Source: Lysobacter sp. FW306-1B-D06B (GTDB lineage Bacteria; Pseudomonadota; Gammaproteobacteria; Xanthomonadales; Xanthomonadaceae). From it: a stretch of DNA of 64,000 bases. Shown here piece by piece: positions 43,093 to 56,380 of this stretch. The translations under genes were made by a program, and so were the position numbers. The notes below the pieces were generated by a model. That model saw only the letters and a list, made by a program, of their open reading frames with translations, did not search any database and was not told the origin of the DNA. The first letter of the stretch is position 1. Each line of letters begins with the position of its first letter. The stretch is from the NCBI RefSeq assembly GCF_038446665.1, contig NZ_CP151802.1, forward strand, positions 1,178,001 through 1,242,000. Direction: 5' to 3'.

Positions 43093-45288
43093 ATGAACGC
43101 TCGATTGAACCCATCCCGCCGCAACTTCCTCAAAGCCACCGCAACGCTCGGCGCGGGCCTGGTCGTCGCCTTCGTAGTGCCCGGCGCGAAGCGCTTCGCG
43201 CAGGCCGCGCCCGGGGAGGCGGGCGCGGTGGCCGACGGCTTCGTGCCCAATGCCTTCCTCCGCGTCGCACCGGACGACACCGTCACCGTGCTGATCGCGC
43301 ATTCGGAGATGGGGCAGGGCGTGTGGACCACGCTGGCGATGCTGGTGGCCGAGGAACTCGACGCCGACTGGACCAAGCTTCGCGTCGAACACGCACCGGC
43401 CGCGCCGCCGTATGCGCACACGGCCTTCGGCATGCAGATGACCGGCGGTTCGACGACCACATGGTCGGAATTCGACCGCTACCGCCAGGCCGGCGCCACC
43501 GCGCGCGCGTTGCTGGTGGCGGCGGCCGCGTCGAAGTTCGGCGTGCCGGTGGCGCAGGTACGCACCGAAAACGGTGTCGCCATCGCCGGCGACCAGCGTG
43601 CGCGCTACGGCGAACTCGCCGCCGCCGCCGCGCTGTTGACGGCGCCGGCGAAAGTCGCGCTGAAGGATCCGAAGGACTGGAAACTCATCGGCCATCCCAC
43701 CAAGCGCCTGGACACGCCGGAGAAGATCACCGGCCGCGCCCAGTTCGGCATGGACGTGCAGTTCGATGGCCTGCTGACGGCGCTGGTTGCGCGTGCGCCG
43801 GTGTTCGGCGGCTCGGTGAAATCCTTCGACGCCACCGCCGCGAAGGCCGTGCCCGGCGTGCGCAACGTCGTGCAGGTGCCCAGCGGCGTGGCCGTAGTGG
43901 CCGATCACTATTGGGCGGCGAAGCTCGGCCGCGATGCATTGAAGATCGAGTGGGACCTCGGCCCGAACGCCGCACTGGACACGCCCGCATTGCGCGAGCA
44001 GTTCCGCACGCTGGCGCTCACCGACGGCACGCCGGCCGCCCAGGGCGGCGACGCCAAGGCCGCGCTGTCGAAGGCCGCGCGCACGCTGGAGGCCGAATAC
44101 CACGTTCCCTATCTCGCGCACGCGCCGATGGAACCGCTCAACTGCACGGTGAAGGTCGACGGCGAGGGCTGCGACATCTGGACCGGCACGCAGTTCCAGA
44201 CGCTGGACCAGCAGGTCGCGGCGAAGATCCTCGGCCTTGCGCCCGAACAGGTGCGCATCCACACCACCTTCCTCGGCGGCGCCTTCGGTCGGCGTGCGAC
44301 GCCGAGTTCGGACTTCGTCAGCGAAGCGGTGCAGGTCGCCAAGGCCGCTGGCGCCCCGGTGAAAACGGTCTGGACGCGCGAGGACGACATACGCGGCGGC
44401 TACTACCGGCCCATGTATTTGCAGCAGGCACGCATCGCGCTGGACGACGCGGGCAAGCCCATCGCGTGGCACCACGTCCTGGTTGGCCAGTCGATCCTCG
44501 CCGGCTCGCCGTTCGAGGCGGCGATGGTGAAGAACGGCATCGACGCGACTTCGGTCGAAGGCGTCGCCGATTCGCCTTACATCAAGGACCTGACCGACCA
44601 TCGAATAGAACTGCATTCGCCGCGCACCGGCATTCCCGTGCTGTGGTGGCGCTCGGTGGGGCACAGCTACAACGGCTTCGTCATGGAAAGCCTGGTGGAC
44701 GAGCTCGCGCACGCGGCCAAACAGGACCCGGTCGAATACCGCCGCGCGCTGTTGCAGAAGCATCCGCGCCATCTGGCCGCGCTCAACCTCGTCGCCGACA
44801 AGGCCGGCTGGGGTTCGCCGCTGCCGCAGGGGCAGGCGCGCGGTGTCGCCGTGCACGAATCCTTCGGCAGCTTCATCGCACAAGTGGCGGAGGTGTCGAT
44901 CGATCGCACGCCCGGCACGCACCATCCGATCCGCGTGCATCGCGTGGTCTGCGCGATCGACTGCGGCATCGCGGTGAATCCCGAAGGCGTGCGCGCGCAG
45001 ATGGAGTCGGGCATCGCCTTCGGCCTCGGCGCGGCGCTGCACAGCGCGCTGACGTTCAAGGAAGGGCGCGTGCAGGAATCGAACTTCCACGACTACGTGG
45101 TGCTGCGCATGGACGAGATGCCGAAGATCGAAGTGCACATCGTCCCGAGCACCGAGAAGATGGGCGGCGCGGGCGAACCGGGAACGCCGCCGATCGCGCC
45201 GGCCGTGGCGAACGCGCTGTTCGCGCTCACCGGCCAGCGCCTGCGCGAACTGCCGCTGCGTCTTCCCGCCGAAAACGCCAACGTCTGA
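43093..45288 (+). CDS. Molybdopterin-binding subunit, isoquinoline 1-oxidoreductase beta-type
   Basis: A 731-residue protein with a twin-arginine signal (SRRNFLKATATLGAG). Xanthine-oxidase-family features include GQGVWTTLAMLVAEELD, GGSTTTWSE, TQFQTLDQQ, LGGAFGRRATPS and GGAGEPGTPPIAPAVANA near the C-terminus (active-site Glu). It would oxidise an N-heterocycle or aldehyde in the periplasm. The GGAG at 43083-43086 fixes the ATG. A diheme lipoprotein gene follows, a likely electron acceptor. Confidence 0.93.
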   Translation: MNARLNPSRRNFLKATATLGAGLVVAFVVPGAKRFAQAAPGEAGAVADGFVPNAFLRVAPDDTVTVLIAHSEMGQGVWTTLAMLVAEELDADWTKLRVEHAPAAPPYAHTAFGMQMTGGSTTTWSEFDRYRQAGATARALLVAAAASKFGVPVAQVRTENGVAIAGDQRARYGELAAAAALLTAPAKVALKDPKDWKLIGHPTKRLDTPEKITGRAQFGMDVQFDGLLTALVARAPVFGGSVKSFDATAAKAVPGVRNVVQVPSGVAVVADHYWAAKLGRDALKIEWDLGPNAALDTPALREQFRTLALTDGTPAAQGGDAKAALSKAARTLEAEYHVPYLAHAPMEPLNCTVKVDGEGCDIWTGTQFQTLDQQVAAKILGLAPEQVRIHTTFLGGAFGRRATPSSDFVSEAVQVAKAAGAPVKTVWTREDDIRGGYYRPMYLQQARIALDDAGKPIAWHHVLVGQSILAGSPFEAAMVKNGIDATSVEGVADSPYIKDLTDHRIELHSPRTGIPVLWWRSVGHSYNGFVMESLVDELAHAAKQDPVEYRRALLQKHPRHLAALNLVADKAGWGSPLPQGQARGVAVHESFGSFIAQVAEVSIDRTPGTHHPIRVHRVVCAIDCGIAVNPEGVRAQMESGIAFGLGAALHSALTFKEGRVQESNFHDYVVLRMDEMPKIEVHIVPSTEKMGGAGEPGTPPIAPAVANALFALTGQRLRELPLRLPAENANV

Positions 45289-45298
45289 GGAGACGACC

Positions 45299-45889
45299 AT
45301 GCGCCTTGCATTCGCGAACCGCGTTGTCGTGTTGCTCGCCGTCGTCCTCCTCGCCGCATGCGCGAAGCGCCCGAGCCCGGAGCAGCAGGCCCAGGGGCTG
45401 GCGGCCTTCGCCACGGTGGAGAAGGTGTTCCAGCACCCGCGCTGCAGCAATTGCCATATTCCGGGCGACCAGCCGTTGCAGTTCGACACGCAGGTGCCGC
45501 ACATGATGAACGTCGTGCGCGGCCCCGAGGGCAAGGGCGCTACGGGCCTTCCGTGCGCGTCGTGCCACGGCGAAGCCAACCTGCCCGCGAGCTACGGCCC
45601 CAACGCACCACCGGGCGCGCCGCATTGGGCACTGCCGCCGCCGGATCAGAAGATGGCGTGGATCGGCGTACCCGCGCACGAGCTGTGCGCGATGATCCAG
45701 GACCGCAAGCGCAACGGCGATCGCGACATGGAAGCGATGTTCAAGCACGTCGCCGAAGACAAGCTGGTGCTGTGGGGCTGGGCACCGGGCGGCAACCGCG
45801 TCGCCGTGCCGGTGCCGCACGACGAGTTCGTCAAGGCGTTCCGCACCTGGATGGATGCGGGCGCGCCGTGCCCGCAGGCGCAGGGGTGA
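45299..45889 (+). CDS. Diheme cytochrome c lipoprotein of the molybdoenzyme operon
   Basis: A 196-residue lipoprotein (lipobox LLAAC, Cys21) with two CxxCH haem sites, CSNCH at 49-53 and CASCH at 86-90. It follows the large subunit by ten bases and is annotated in relatives as an isoquinoline 1-oxidoreductase subunit. It probably accepts electrons from the iron-sulfur subunit and passes them to the respiratory chain. Met residues (for example HMMNVV) are candidate axial ligands. Confidence 0.9.
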   Translation: MRLAFANRVVVLLAVVLLAACAKRPSPEQQAQGLAAFATVEKVFQHPRCSNCHIPGDQPLQFDTQVPHMMNVVRGPEGKGATGLPCASCHGEANLPASYGPNAPPGAPHWALPPPDQKMAWIGVPAHELCAMIQDRKRNGDRDMEAMFKHVAEDKLVLWGWAPGGNRVAVPVPHDEFVKAFRTWMDAGAPCPQAQG

Positions 45890-46008
45890 TCTCCACGAGA
45901 AAGACGCATTCGACCGGAAGTGCGAGTTGGAATCTGCGAAAAATTCCGCTGTGAAGCGGGTTCGTCTGCCGCCTAACGTGCGCGCCATGTCTTCCAGGGA
46001 AATGGAAC

Positions 46009-49000
46009 ATGGCAGCGCGATCGGAAGTACGTTTCACCTTTGAAGGAGGCGGTAGCGCATTCGACGTCGTCCGCTTCGAGTTGAGGGAAGGGGTTTCACA
46101 GCCCTTCCGCCTGGAGCTGGAGCTGTCCAGCTTCGATGACGCCATCGACGCCACGGCGCTGCTGGATCGGGATGCGACGTTCGCCATCGCGCGCGACGGT
46201 ATCGTCGAACGCCGGGTGCACGGCATCGTCACGGCCTTCGAGCAGGACGAAACCGGCTTCCAGCGGACGCGGTACCGGGCCACGGTCGAATCGCCGCTGG
46301 CGCGGCTGGGCCTGCGTCATGGCAGCCGCATCTTCCAGCAGGTCGCGGCGCCGGAGATCCTGGCGACACTGCTGAAGGAGCATCGCCTGGCGGGGACGCG
46401 CACGGCGTTCCGGAGTACGCACGAGCCGCGCGAGTATTGCGTTCAATACCGCGAAACCGATGCGACGTTCTTCCATCGCATCGCAACCGAGGAAGGCATC
46501 GTCCACTGGAGCGAGGCGCAGGACGGTCACGGTACGCTGGTGCTGAGCGACCGCATCGACAGCGCGCCGATGCTCGATGGTCCGGTGGTCTACCAGCCCG
46601 CGCCCGCGGGTGAGGCGCCGGGCCCGCACCTGTGGCACGTCGGGTACCGCCGGGAACTCGCGCCGACGCGGCTCACGAACCGCGAATACACCTTCAAGAA
46701 CCCACGCTACGACCTGCAACACGAGGCCAGGGCGTGGGCGGCGGAGAACGCCATCGGCGACTACGAGCACTACGACTACGCCGGGCGCTACAAACGCGAC
46801 GAAGCCGGAAAGCCGTTCACACGCAGCAAGCTGTCGGGCCTGCGCAACGCGGCCGAGCACGCGCGAATCGAAGGCGACGATGCCCGCCTGTGGCCAGGAC
46901 TGGCGTTCAACCTGACCGGCCACCCGACCACCAAGCTCAACGACCGCTGGCGCGTGATTTCGATGCGCCATACCGGCGAGCAGGCGACCTCGCAGGAAAC
47001 CGACGCCGCAGACGCCGAGCACGGCAGCCGCTACAAGTACGAAGCCACCGTCGTCCCCGCCCACTACGACTGGAAACCCGAACCGGCCCCGCGCCCGGTG
47101 GTCGACGGGCCGCAGATCGCCCACGTCGTCGGGCCCCAAGGCGAAGAAATCCACTGCGACGAACACGGCCGCGTGCAGGTGTGGTTCCCCTGGGACCGGG
47201 AAGGTCCGCGCGAGAACGCCACTTGCTGGATTCGCGTCAGCCAGGGCTGGGCAGGCGCCATGTACGGCTTCCAGGCGATTCCGCGTATCGGCCACGAGGT
47301 CATCGTCAGCTTCCTGGAAGGCGATCCGGATCAGCCCATCGTCACAGGACGGGCCTACCACGCCGCCAATCGCCCGCCGTACGAGCTGCCGCACCACAAG
47401 ACCCGCACCACGTTCAAAACCCAGACCCACAAGGGCGAGGGCTACAACGAACTTCGCTTCGAGGACGAGGCCGGGAAGGAAGAAATCTTCGTCCATGCGC
47501 AGAAGGACCAGAACATCGTCGTCGAACACGACGAGACGACGAAGGTCGGGCATGACCGCAGCGAAGACGTCGGCAACGACGAAACCATCGCCATTGGCCA
47601 CGACCGCACCGAAACCGTAGGCAACGACGAAACGCTGAGCATCGGCCAGGACCGCCGCGAAACACTCGGCCGCGATCACACCATCGACATCGGCCGAAGT
47701 CGCCACGTCACCATCGCCAAAGACCTGATCGAAGACATCGGCAACGTCCGCATCGAGAAGACCGCGACCGATCGCAAGGCCGAGACCGGTGGGCATTACG
47801 AGCACAAGGTCGCCGGTCGCCTCGACATCGAAGCCGGCCAGTCCATCACCGAGCGCACGCAGATCGCCGAAATCAACGGCAGTCGGCGCGTCATCCTGCG
47901 CGGCCCGGGCGGCAGCATCACCATTGACGATAGCGGCATCAAGCTCGATGCCCTTCACATCCGCCTCAAGGGTCCGGTGCGGATCGAAGGTGAGGGACGT
48001 GGCAACGAGTTCACGGTAGAGGGAACGCTGTTGCCCGCTGTGCCGCTGGAAATGGCATGTCCGTGGGGCGGCGCTGTTGCGTTCCAGCCGAAGAAGGAGC
48101 AACTGCTACCCGCAGCCTCAGGCCACCCGCAGCTCGCATCGCCCACCGATGCCGCGCAGCCTGCGCATGGAGTCGCCCCGGCCGTGCCGCTGCCGGCGAA
48201 TCCTGCGACGCCGCCCCCAAGTCCGGGCGCCACTCCAACCACGGCGCCTCCGTCACCTGCGCCCACGCCGCATGAGTGCCAATGGCGCATCCCGTCCGTC
48301 GAGCAGACGAACTGCCGGATGAACATGGAGGGCGCCGACTACTACATGTTGGACAAACTCAAGAACCGAGTGTTGGACCCGACGACACGGCTTCCGCACC
48401 TGCTTCGGTACTCCACGTTTGAGGGAAAGTTCGATCTTCGTTATGACGAGGCGGCAAAGGTGATTACCGCCACGGTCCGCATCAAGGTGGTGCCCAAGGA
48501 CATGGTGGAACTGGACGTGGCGACTGGCGCGACGCCCGCCGCGAGGCGACCGAAGCTGGACTCGAACGGAACGCCGATCTCCGTGCCCTTCGACAGTGAC
48601 AAACACTGGACTCAGGCGGAGATCTCGAACGCGAATCATCGAAAGGTGGATCGGGCTCAGGTTGGTATTGACCTTGAAGGCCTCGCGGATCGTGTCACCG
48701 ACACGCTGGGGCAGGACAAATACAAGCTGACTATCGATGGTTGTCCGCAGGGCAGCGCCTGTAGTTGCCAGATCCCGGTGAAGTTTGCGGTCGAGCTACA
48801 AAAGCACGACGAGACGTACCCCAGCGCACCGCATCACACCATCGAAATGTACCCGCGCAGTGCACGTGCCAACGCGGCCGCCTGGGGAGAGGTAAGCGGC
48901 TCGTATGACTGGAATACGTCCATATGGAAGCCTCACACGGTCGATCACGTCACCACGCATGAAGTCGGTCACCTCTTCAGCTGGCCCGATGAGTACTGGG

Positions 49001-49224
49001 CGCATGGCGGCGCGTGCCATAAGCAGTACGTCGTGGGCCAGGACATCGACTTCAGTACTGAAGCGCCATTAAAGGGCACGGATGTCTGGCAGCTTCAGGC
49101 CACGGCCAATCTGATGGGAGGTGGCGTTCATATCCAGACGACCGGAACCCCGGTCTATTACGTCCATCGCATCCGCGACTGGTTCGCCCGCCGGACGGGT
49201 AAAGCCTGGAAGGTCATCCGATGA
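46009..49224 (+). CDS. vgrG: Specialised VgrG: T6SS spike with C-terminal zincin metalloprotease domain
   Basis: A 1071-residue VgrG. Residues 1-370 are the gp27/gp44-like base, about 380-460 the gp5 OB fold (EIHCDEHGRVQVWFPWD, GWAGAMYGFQAIPRIG), and 500-610 beta-helical needle repeats (VGHDRSEDVGNDETI type). A proline-rich linker follows at 715-757. The C-terminal 310 residues are an effector-like domain with HEVGH at 984-988 followed by LFSWPDEY, an HExxH zinc site with Asp994 as likely third ligand, and six Cys. The effector part is visibly less GC-rich than its neighbours. A lipoprotein gene overlaps the stop codon. No other T6SS genes are in the window. Confidence 0.92.
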   Translation: MAARSEVRFTFEGGGSAFDVVRFELREGVSQPFRLELELSSFDDAIDATALLDRDATFAIARDGIVERRVHGIVTAFEQDETGFQRTRYRATVESPLARLGLRHGSRIFQQVAAPEILATLLKEHRLAGTRTAFRSTHEPREYCVQYRETDATFFHRIATEEGIVHWSEAQDGHGTLVLSDRIDSAPMLDGPVVYQPAPAGEAPGPHLWHVGYRRELAPTRLTNREYTFKNPRYDLQHEARAWAAENAIGDYEHYDYAGRYKRDEAGKPFTRSKLSGLRNAAEHARIEGDDARLWPGLAFNLTGHPTTKLNDRWRVISMRHTGEQATSQETDAADAEHGSRYKYEATVVPAHYDWKPEPAPRPVVDGPQIAHVVGPQGEEIHCDEHGRVQVWFPWDREGPRENATCWIRVSQGWAGAMYGFQAIPRIGHEVIVSFLEGDPDQPIVTGRAYHAANRPPYELPHHKTRTTFKTQTHKGEGYNELRFEDEAGKEEIFVHAQKDQNIVVEHDETTKVGHDRSEDVGNDETIAIGHDRTETVGNDETLSIGQDRRETLGRDHTIDIGRSRHVTIAKDLIEDIGNVRIEKTATDRKAETGGHYEHKVAGRLDIEAGQSITERTQIAEINGSRRVILRGPGGSITIDDSGIKLDALHIRLKGPVRIEGEGRGNEFTVEGTLLPAVPLEMACPWGGAVAFQPKKEQLLPAASGHPQLASPTDAAQPAHGVAPAVPLPANPATPPPSPGATPTTAPPSPAPTPHECQWRIPSVEQTNCRMNMEGADYYMLDKLKNRVLDPTTRLPHLLRYSTFEGKFDLRYDEAAKVITATVRIKVVPKDMVELDVATGATPAARRPKLDSNGTPISVPFDSDKHWTQAEISNANHRKVDRAQVGIDLEGLADRVTDTLGQDKYKLTIDGCPQGSACSCQIPVKFAVELQKHDETYPSAPHHTIEMYPRSARANAAAWGEVSGSYDWNTSIWKPHTVDHVTTHEVGHLFSWPDEYWAHGGACHKQYVVGQDIDFSTEAPLKGTDVWQLQATANLMGGGVHIQTTGTPVYYVHRIRDWFARRTGKAWKVIR

Positions 49225-49841
49225 AATCACGCCTCGTCCCCTTCGTACTGATTTCCCTTCTCCACGCAGGATGCGCCATGAGCACCGAACCCAAGCCCGA
49301 CTCACCGCCGCTGTCCCCACAGACCATGTCGTTCTCATACATGGGCATGACGGGCCTCAATTCGCTCGGAACCAAGGATGGCGAGCACTACACCCTCTAC
49401 CTGCCCACCACCACGACCCTGAGCGGTTGGAGCGCAAGCCGGCCCAAGGGTGCACACAGCGCCATCGGTGCCGGTGTGTACAGCGGCACGCTCGATGCGG
49501 AAGACAAGCAACTGCTGGAAGCCATGCGCGGAAAGCTCTGCCGCGACCTGAAGTGGCCGGCGATGCGCAGCCCGGAGTACATGTTCAGCTACTACATGCA
49601 ATGCGATGGCAAGGTTTACACCAATTCGGTGGACCTCAGCGCCGGGTTTCCGCAAGGCACCGAGGGGATGATGTCGACCTTCGGTGAGTTGATGGACCAT
49701 TTCTATGCCAAGGCCACTCGCACACCGGTCAAGCTCGACGTGGACTACGAGGTCACGCTGCAACGCGCGGAACCATGTGAAGTTTATCGGTGCCTCGCTA
49801 GAACGATCGCAGAAGTGAGCCGACTAGCTGATCCGCACTGA
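49221..49841 (+). CDS. Lipoprotein, putative immunity protein to the VgrG effector
   Basis: A 206-residue lipoprotein (lipobox LLHAGC, Cys18) whose ATG overlaps the vgrG stop in ATGA. The mature part has no recognised domain but contains paired Cys residues (LCRDL, MQCDG, PCEVYRC). Location in the periplasmic membrane leaflet, tight coupling and absence of homology fit the pattern of a T6SS immunity protein that neutralises a metalloprotease delivered to the periplasm. Like the effector domain it is less GC-rich than its surroundings. The function is inferred from context only. Confidence 0.75.
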   Translation: MKSRLVPFVLISLLHAGCAMSTEPKPDSPPLSPQTMSFSYMGMTGLNSLGTKDGEHYTLYLPTTTTLSGWSASRPKGAHSAIGAGVYSGTLDAEDKQLLEAMRGKLCRDLKWPAMRSPEYMFSYYMQCDGKVYTNSVDLSAGFPQGTEGMMSTFGELMDHFYAKATRTPVKLDVDYEVTLQRAEPCEVYRCLARTIAEVSRLADPH

Positions 49842-49875
49842 CGCAGGCCGTCGTCGCTGGCGAGATCAAGCCATT

Positions 49876-49903
49876 GCCCGGGCGCAACCCGCCACGCCCG
49901 GGC
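49876..49903. terminator. Bidirectional hairpin between the immunity and czcA genes
   Basis: GCCCGGGCG (49876-49884), a ten-base loop, CGCCCGGGC (49895-49903). A GC-only perfect nine-pair stem between convergent genes, without a T run. Confidence 0.55.
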
Positions 49904-49918
49904 GATGCCAAGGGTGCG

Positions 49919-54337
<4,419 letters not shown>

Positions 54338-54341
<4 letters not shown>

Positions 54342-55615
54342 GGGGAAACTCCCTGTTCCATGGAGCGGGCCGGCAGCACGAGGGCTTCGCCGGTCAGGCG
54401 CTGGATTTCGATGAGGGCGCGACGCGCGTCGAGCGCGGCGTCGAGCTGTTGGCGTGCGGTCGCGGTGCGTTCGGACTGGAGCTGCGCCCATTCCAGGTAG
54501 CTGATCGCACCGGCGCGGTAGGCGCGTTCGGCGGCGGCTTCGGCGCGCGCGAGTTTTGGCAGGACGTCGTCGCGCAGCCGCAGCACTTCCAGCTGCGCCA
54601 CGCGGTAACGGCCGTGCGCTTCCACCAGCGTCGAATACAGCGAGAGACCGCGCGACTCGCGTTCGACCTCCAGCATCGCCAGCTCCGTCTGCGCGGCGCG
54701 GATCTCCGGCTGCGCGCGACGCGTGCCGCCCAGCGGCATGGAAACACCGGCGATCAGCGCGACGTCGTCCGTGCCGTTGAAGGCGCGCGCGCCGAACTGC
54801 CAGTCGACGTCTGTCTTCGCCTGCGAACGGGCGAGTTGCAACCGCGCCTCGCCAATGCGGCGCTGGTCGGCGAAGCGCGCGAGGTCCGGCGTGCGTTCGA
54901 GCAATGAGGCGAGGACGTCGAAGTCCGCGATCATCGGAAGCGCCAGTGGGTCTTGCGGTGCCAGATCGAAACGCGGTTCGCGCTCGCCCCACAGCGCGGC
55001 GAGGTGCTGACGCGCTGCCTCCTGCGCCTGCTGCGCGCGGCGGCGTTCGAGCTCCGCGCGGGCGAGGGCGGCCTGCGCGGTCAGCACCACCGACTCCGGC
55101 GACGCGCCGGCGTCGAATCGATGTTGCGCGGCGGCGACGGTGCGGCGTCGCTGGGCGATGTCGGCATCGGCGAGGTCGCGTTGGCGTTGCGCGGCGACCA
55201 CGTCGAGGTAACGGCGCGCGGTTTCGGCGAGCAGATCAAGCCGCGCGGCTTCGCGTTCGGGCGCGAGCGCGTCGATGCGGCTTTGCGCGAGCGCGCGGCG
55301 GGCGTCGCGCTTGCCGCCGCGTTCGAGCACCGAGGCGAGGCTGAGCGTCAGTTCGGCGTTGTCGAGCCCGGCGTAGTCGCCCGTGCCCAGGACGTTCTCC
55401 AGCTCGATGCCGGCGCGCAGCGCAGGACGTTGCGATGCGGTCTCCAGCTCGGCGGCGAGCGCCTGCTCGCGCAGCGCGGGCAGGCGAAGATCAGGGTGGG
55501 TGGCGGCGACGCGCGCGAACGCATCGTCCAGGGTGAGTCGATCGTCAGCGCGCGCGGGCGAGCCCGCAACGAGCGCGACGACCAGCGCGGCCAAAGCCGC
55601 GGGTCGCGAAAGCAT
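54338..55615 (-). CDS. czcC: Outer-membrane efflux channel, CzcC/TolC family
   Basis: A 425-residue outer-membrane protein with a signal peptide ending near ARADD (residue 23) and two internally similar long-helix repeats of the OEP family, with few hydrophobic spans and Ala/Gln/Arg-rich coiled segments. LTLDDAFARVAATHPDL and VLERGGKRDAR match metal-efflux members. GGAG seven bases before the ATG at 55615 defines the start. It is the first structural gene of the CBA unit, following the small His-rich gene. Confidence 0.92.
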
Positions 55616-55669
55616 GGTGGTTCTCCGATGGAAAGGCGGACGGAACGCCGGCACATGCCGGCGGCGACA

Positions 55670-56056
55670 TCAGGCCGTGATCGGAGGACGGAACGGTGCG
55701 ATGTGCGGTGCGGGCGCGAAGGCGACCGTCTGCGCCGGAAGCGGCGAATCGGCGTGCGTGCGCGGCAGCGTCAGCTCCATGCGCGGCAGCACGGCGGCCT
55801 GCTGGCCGCAGCAGTGGGTGAGGTGGAAGTGGCTGTCGTCGTGCGGTTTTGAACCGTCGTTGCCCGATGGCGCAACGACCTCGACTGCTTGCGTATCGGT
55901 GTGCACGTGCCCATCGCCGGCCACGGCCGCGTGTGCGAGCAGTTCGTGCATTTCCTCCGCGATCGCCAGCGACGGCTTCAGCACCACGCCACACAGCAGC
56001 AGGCCCAGCAACAGAAGCCGGAAGGCCTGGGCGAAGGGGGCGGGCACGCGCGACAT
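55670..56056 (-). CDS. His-rich small exported protein upstream of czcCBA (CzcI-like)
   Basis: A 128-residue protein with one N-terminal hydrophobic segment (FRLLLLGLLLCGVVL) followed by a periplasmic tail rich in His and with adjacent Cys: MHELLAHAAV, HVHTD, HDDSHFHLTHCCG. It lies 54 bases before czcC on the same strand. Small His/Cys proteins such as CzcI occur at this place in other metal-efflux operons and are thought to bind or sense metal. Homology to CzcI is weak, so the name is by analogy. Confidence 0.75.
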   Translation of the reverse strand: MSRVPAPFAQAFRLLLLGLLLCGVVLKPSLAIAEEMHELLAHAAVAGDGHVHTDTQAVEVVAPSGNDGSKPHDDSHFHLTHCCGQQAAVLPRMELTLPRTHADSPLPAQTVAFAPAPHIAPFRPPITA

Positions 56057-56100
56057 GCGGCCAAGGGTACGCGGCGGAGGTGGCGATACACAATTTCGTC

Positions 56101-56254
56101 GGGAATCGGGAATCGGGAATCGGGAATCGGGAATCGGGAATCGGGAATCGGGAATCGGGAAAGCGTCACCGAAGCCGTCATCCCGGCGAAGGCCGGGATC
56201 CAGGTCCTCACGCCATCCGGCCCCTCACGTCATTCCCGCGAGGGCGGGAATCCA
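56101..56254. repeat. Composite repeat: eight GGGAATC heptamers plus two hairpin units
   Basis: Eight tandem GGGAATC units (56101-56156) run into GGGAAAGCGTC, then GTCATCCCGGCGAAGGCCGGGATCCAGG, a spacer with CACGCCATCCGG, and CGTCATTCCCGCGAGGGCGGGAATCCA. An inverted copy is at 60051-60196. The rest of the 324-bp gap (56057-56100 and 56255-56380) shows only the promoter areas of the flanking divergent genes and nothing else recognised. Confidence 0.9.
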
Positions 56255-56380
56255 ACGTGCCGCCGCTGGATCGCAGACGGAGAACGCAGGCGCGATCCAC
56301 ACCGCCCTTCCGGCCCCCTGCCGCATTGCCGTCACATGCGCTCCCTAGCCTGTGCGGGTTTTCGCAAGGGGATAGGGGCA

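Noticed and set aside
42964..45579. An 871-codon frame opposite the molybdoenzyme large subunit
   Set aside because: Antisense shadow. The plus-strand gene has a Tat signal and family motifs.
56101..56156. CRISPR-like array
   Set aside because: The units are contiguous heptamers with no spacers, so this is a simple tandem repeat.
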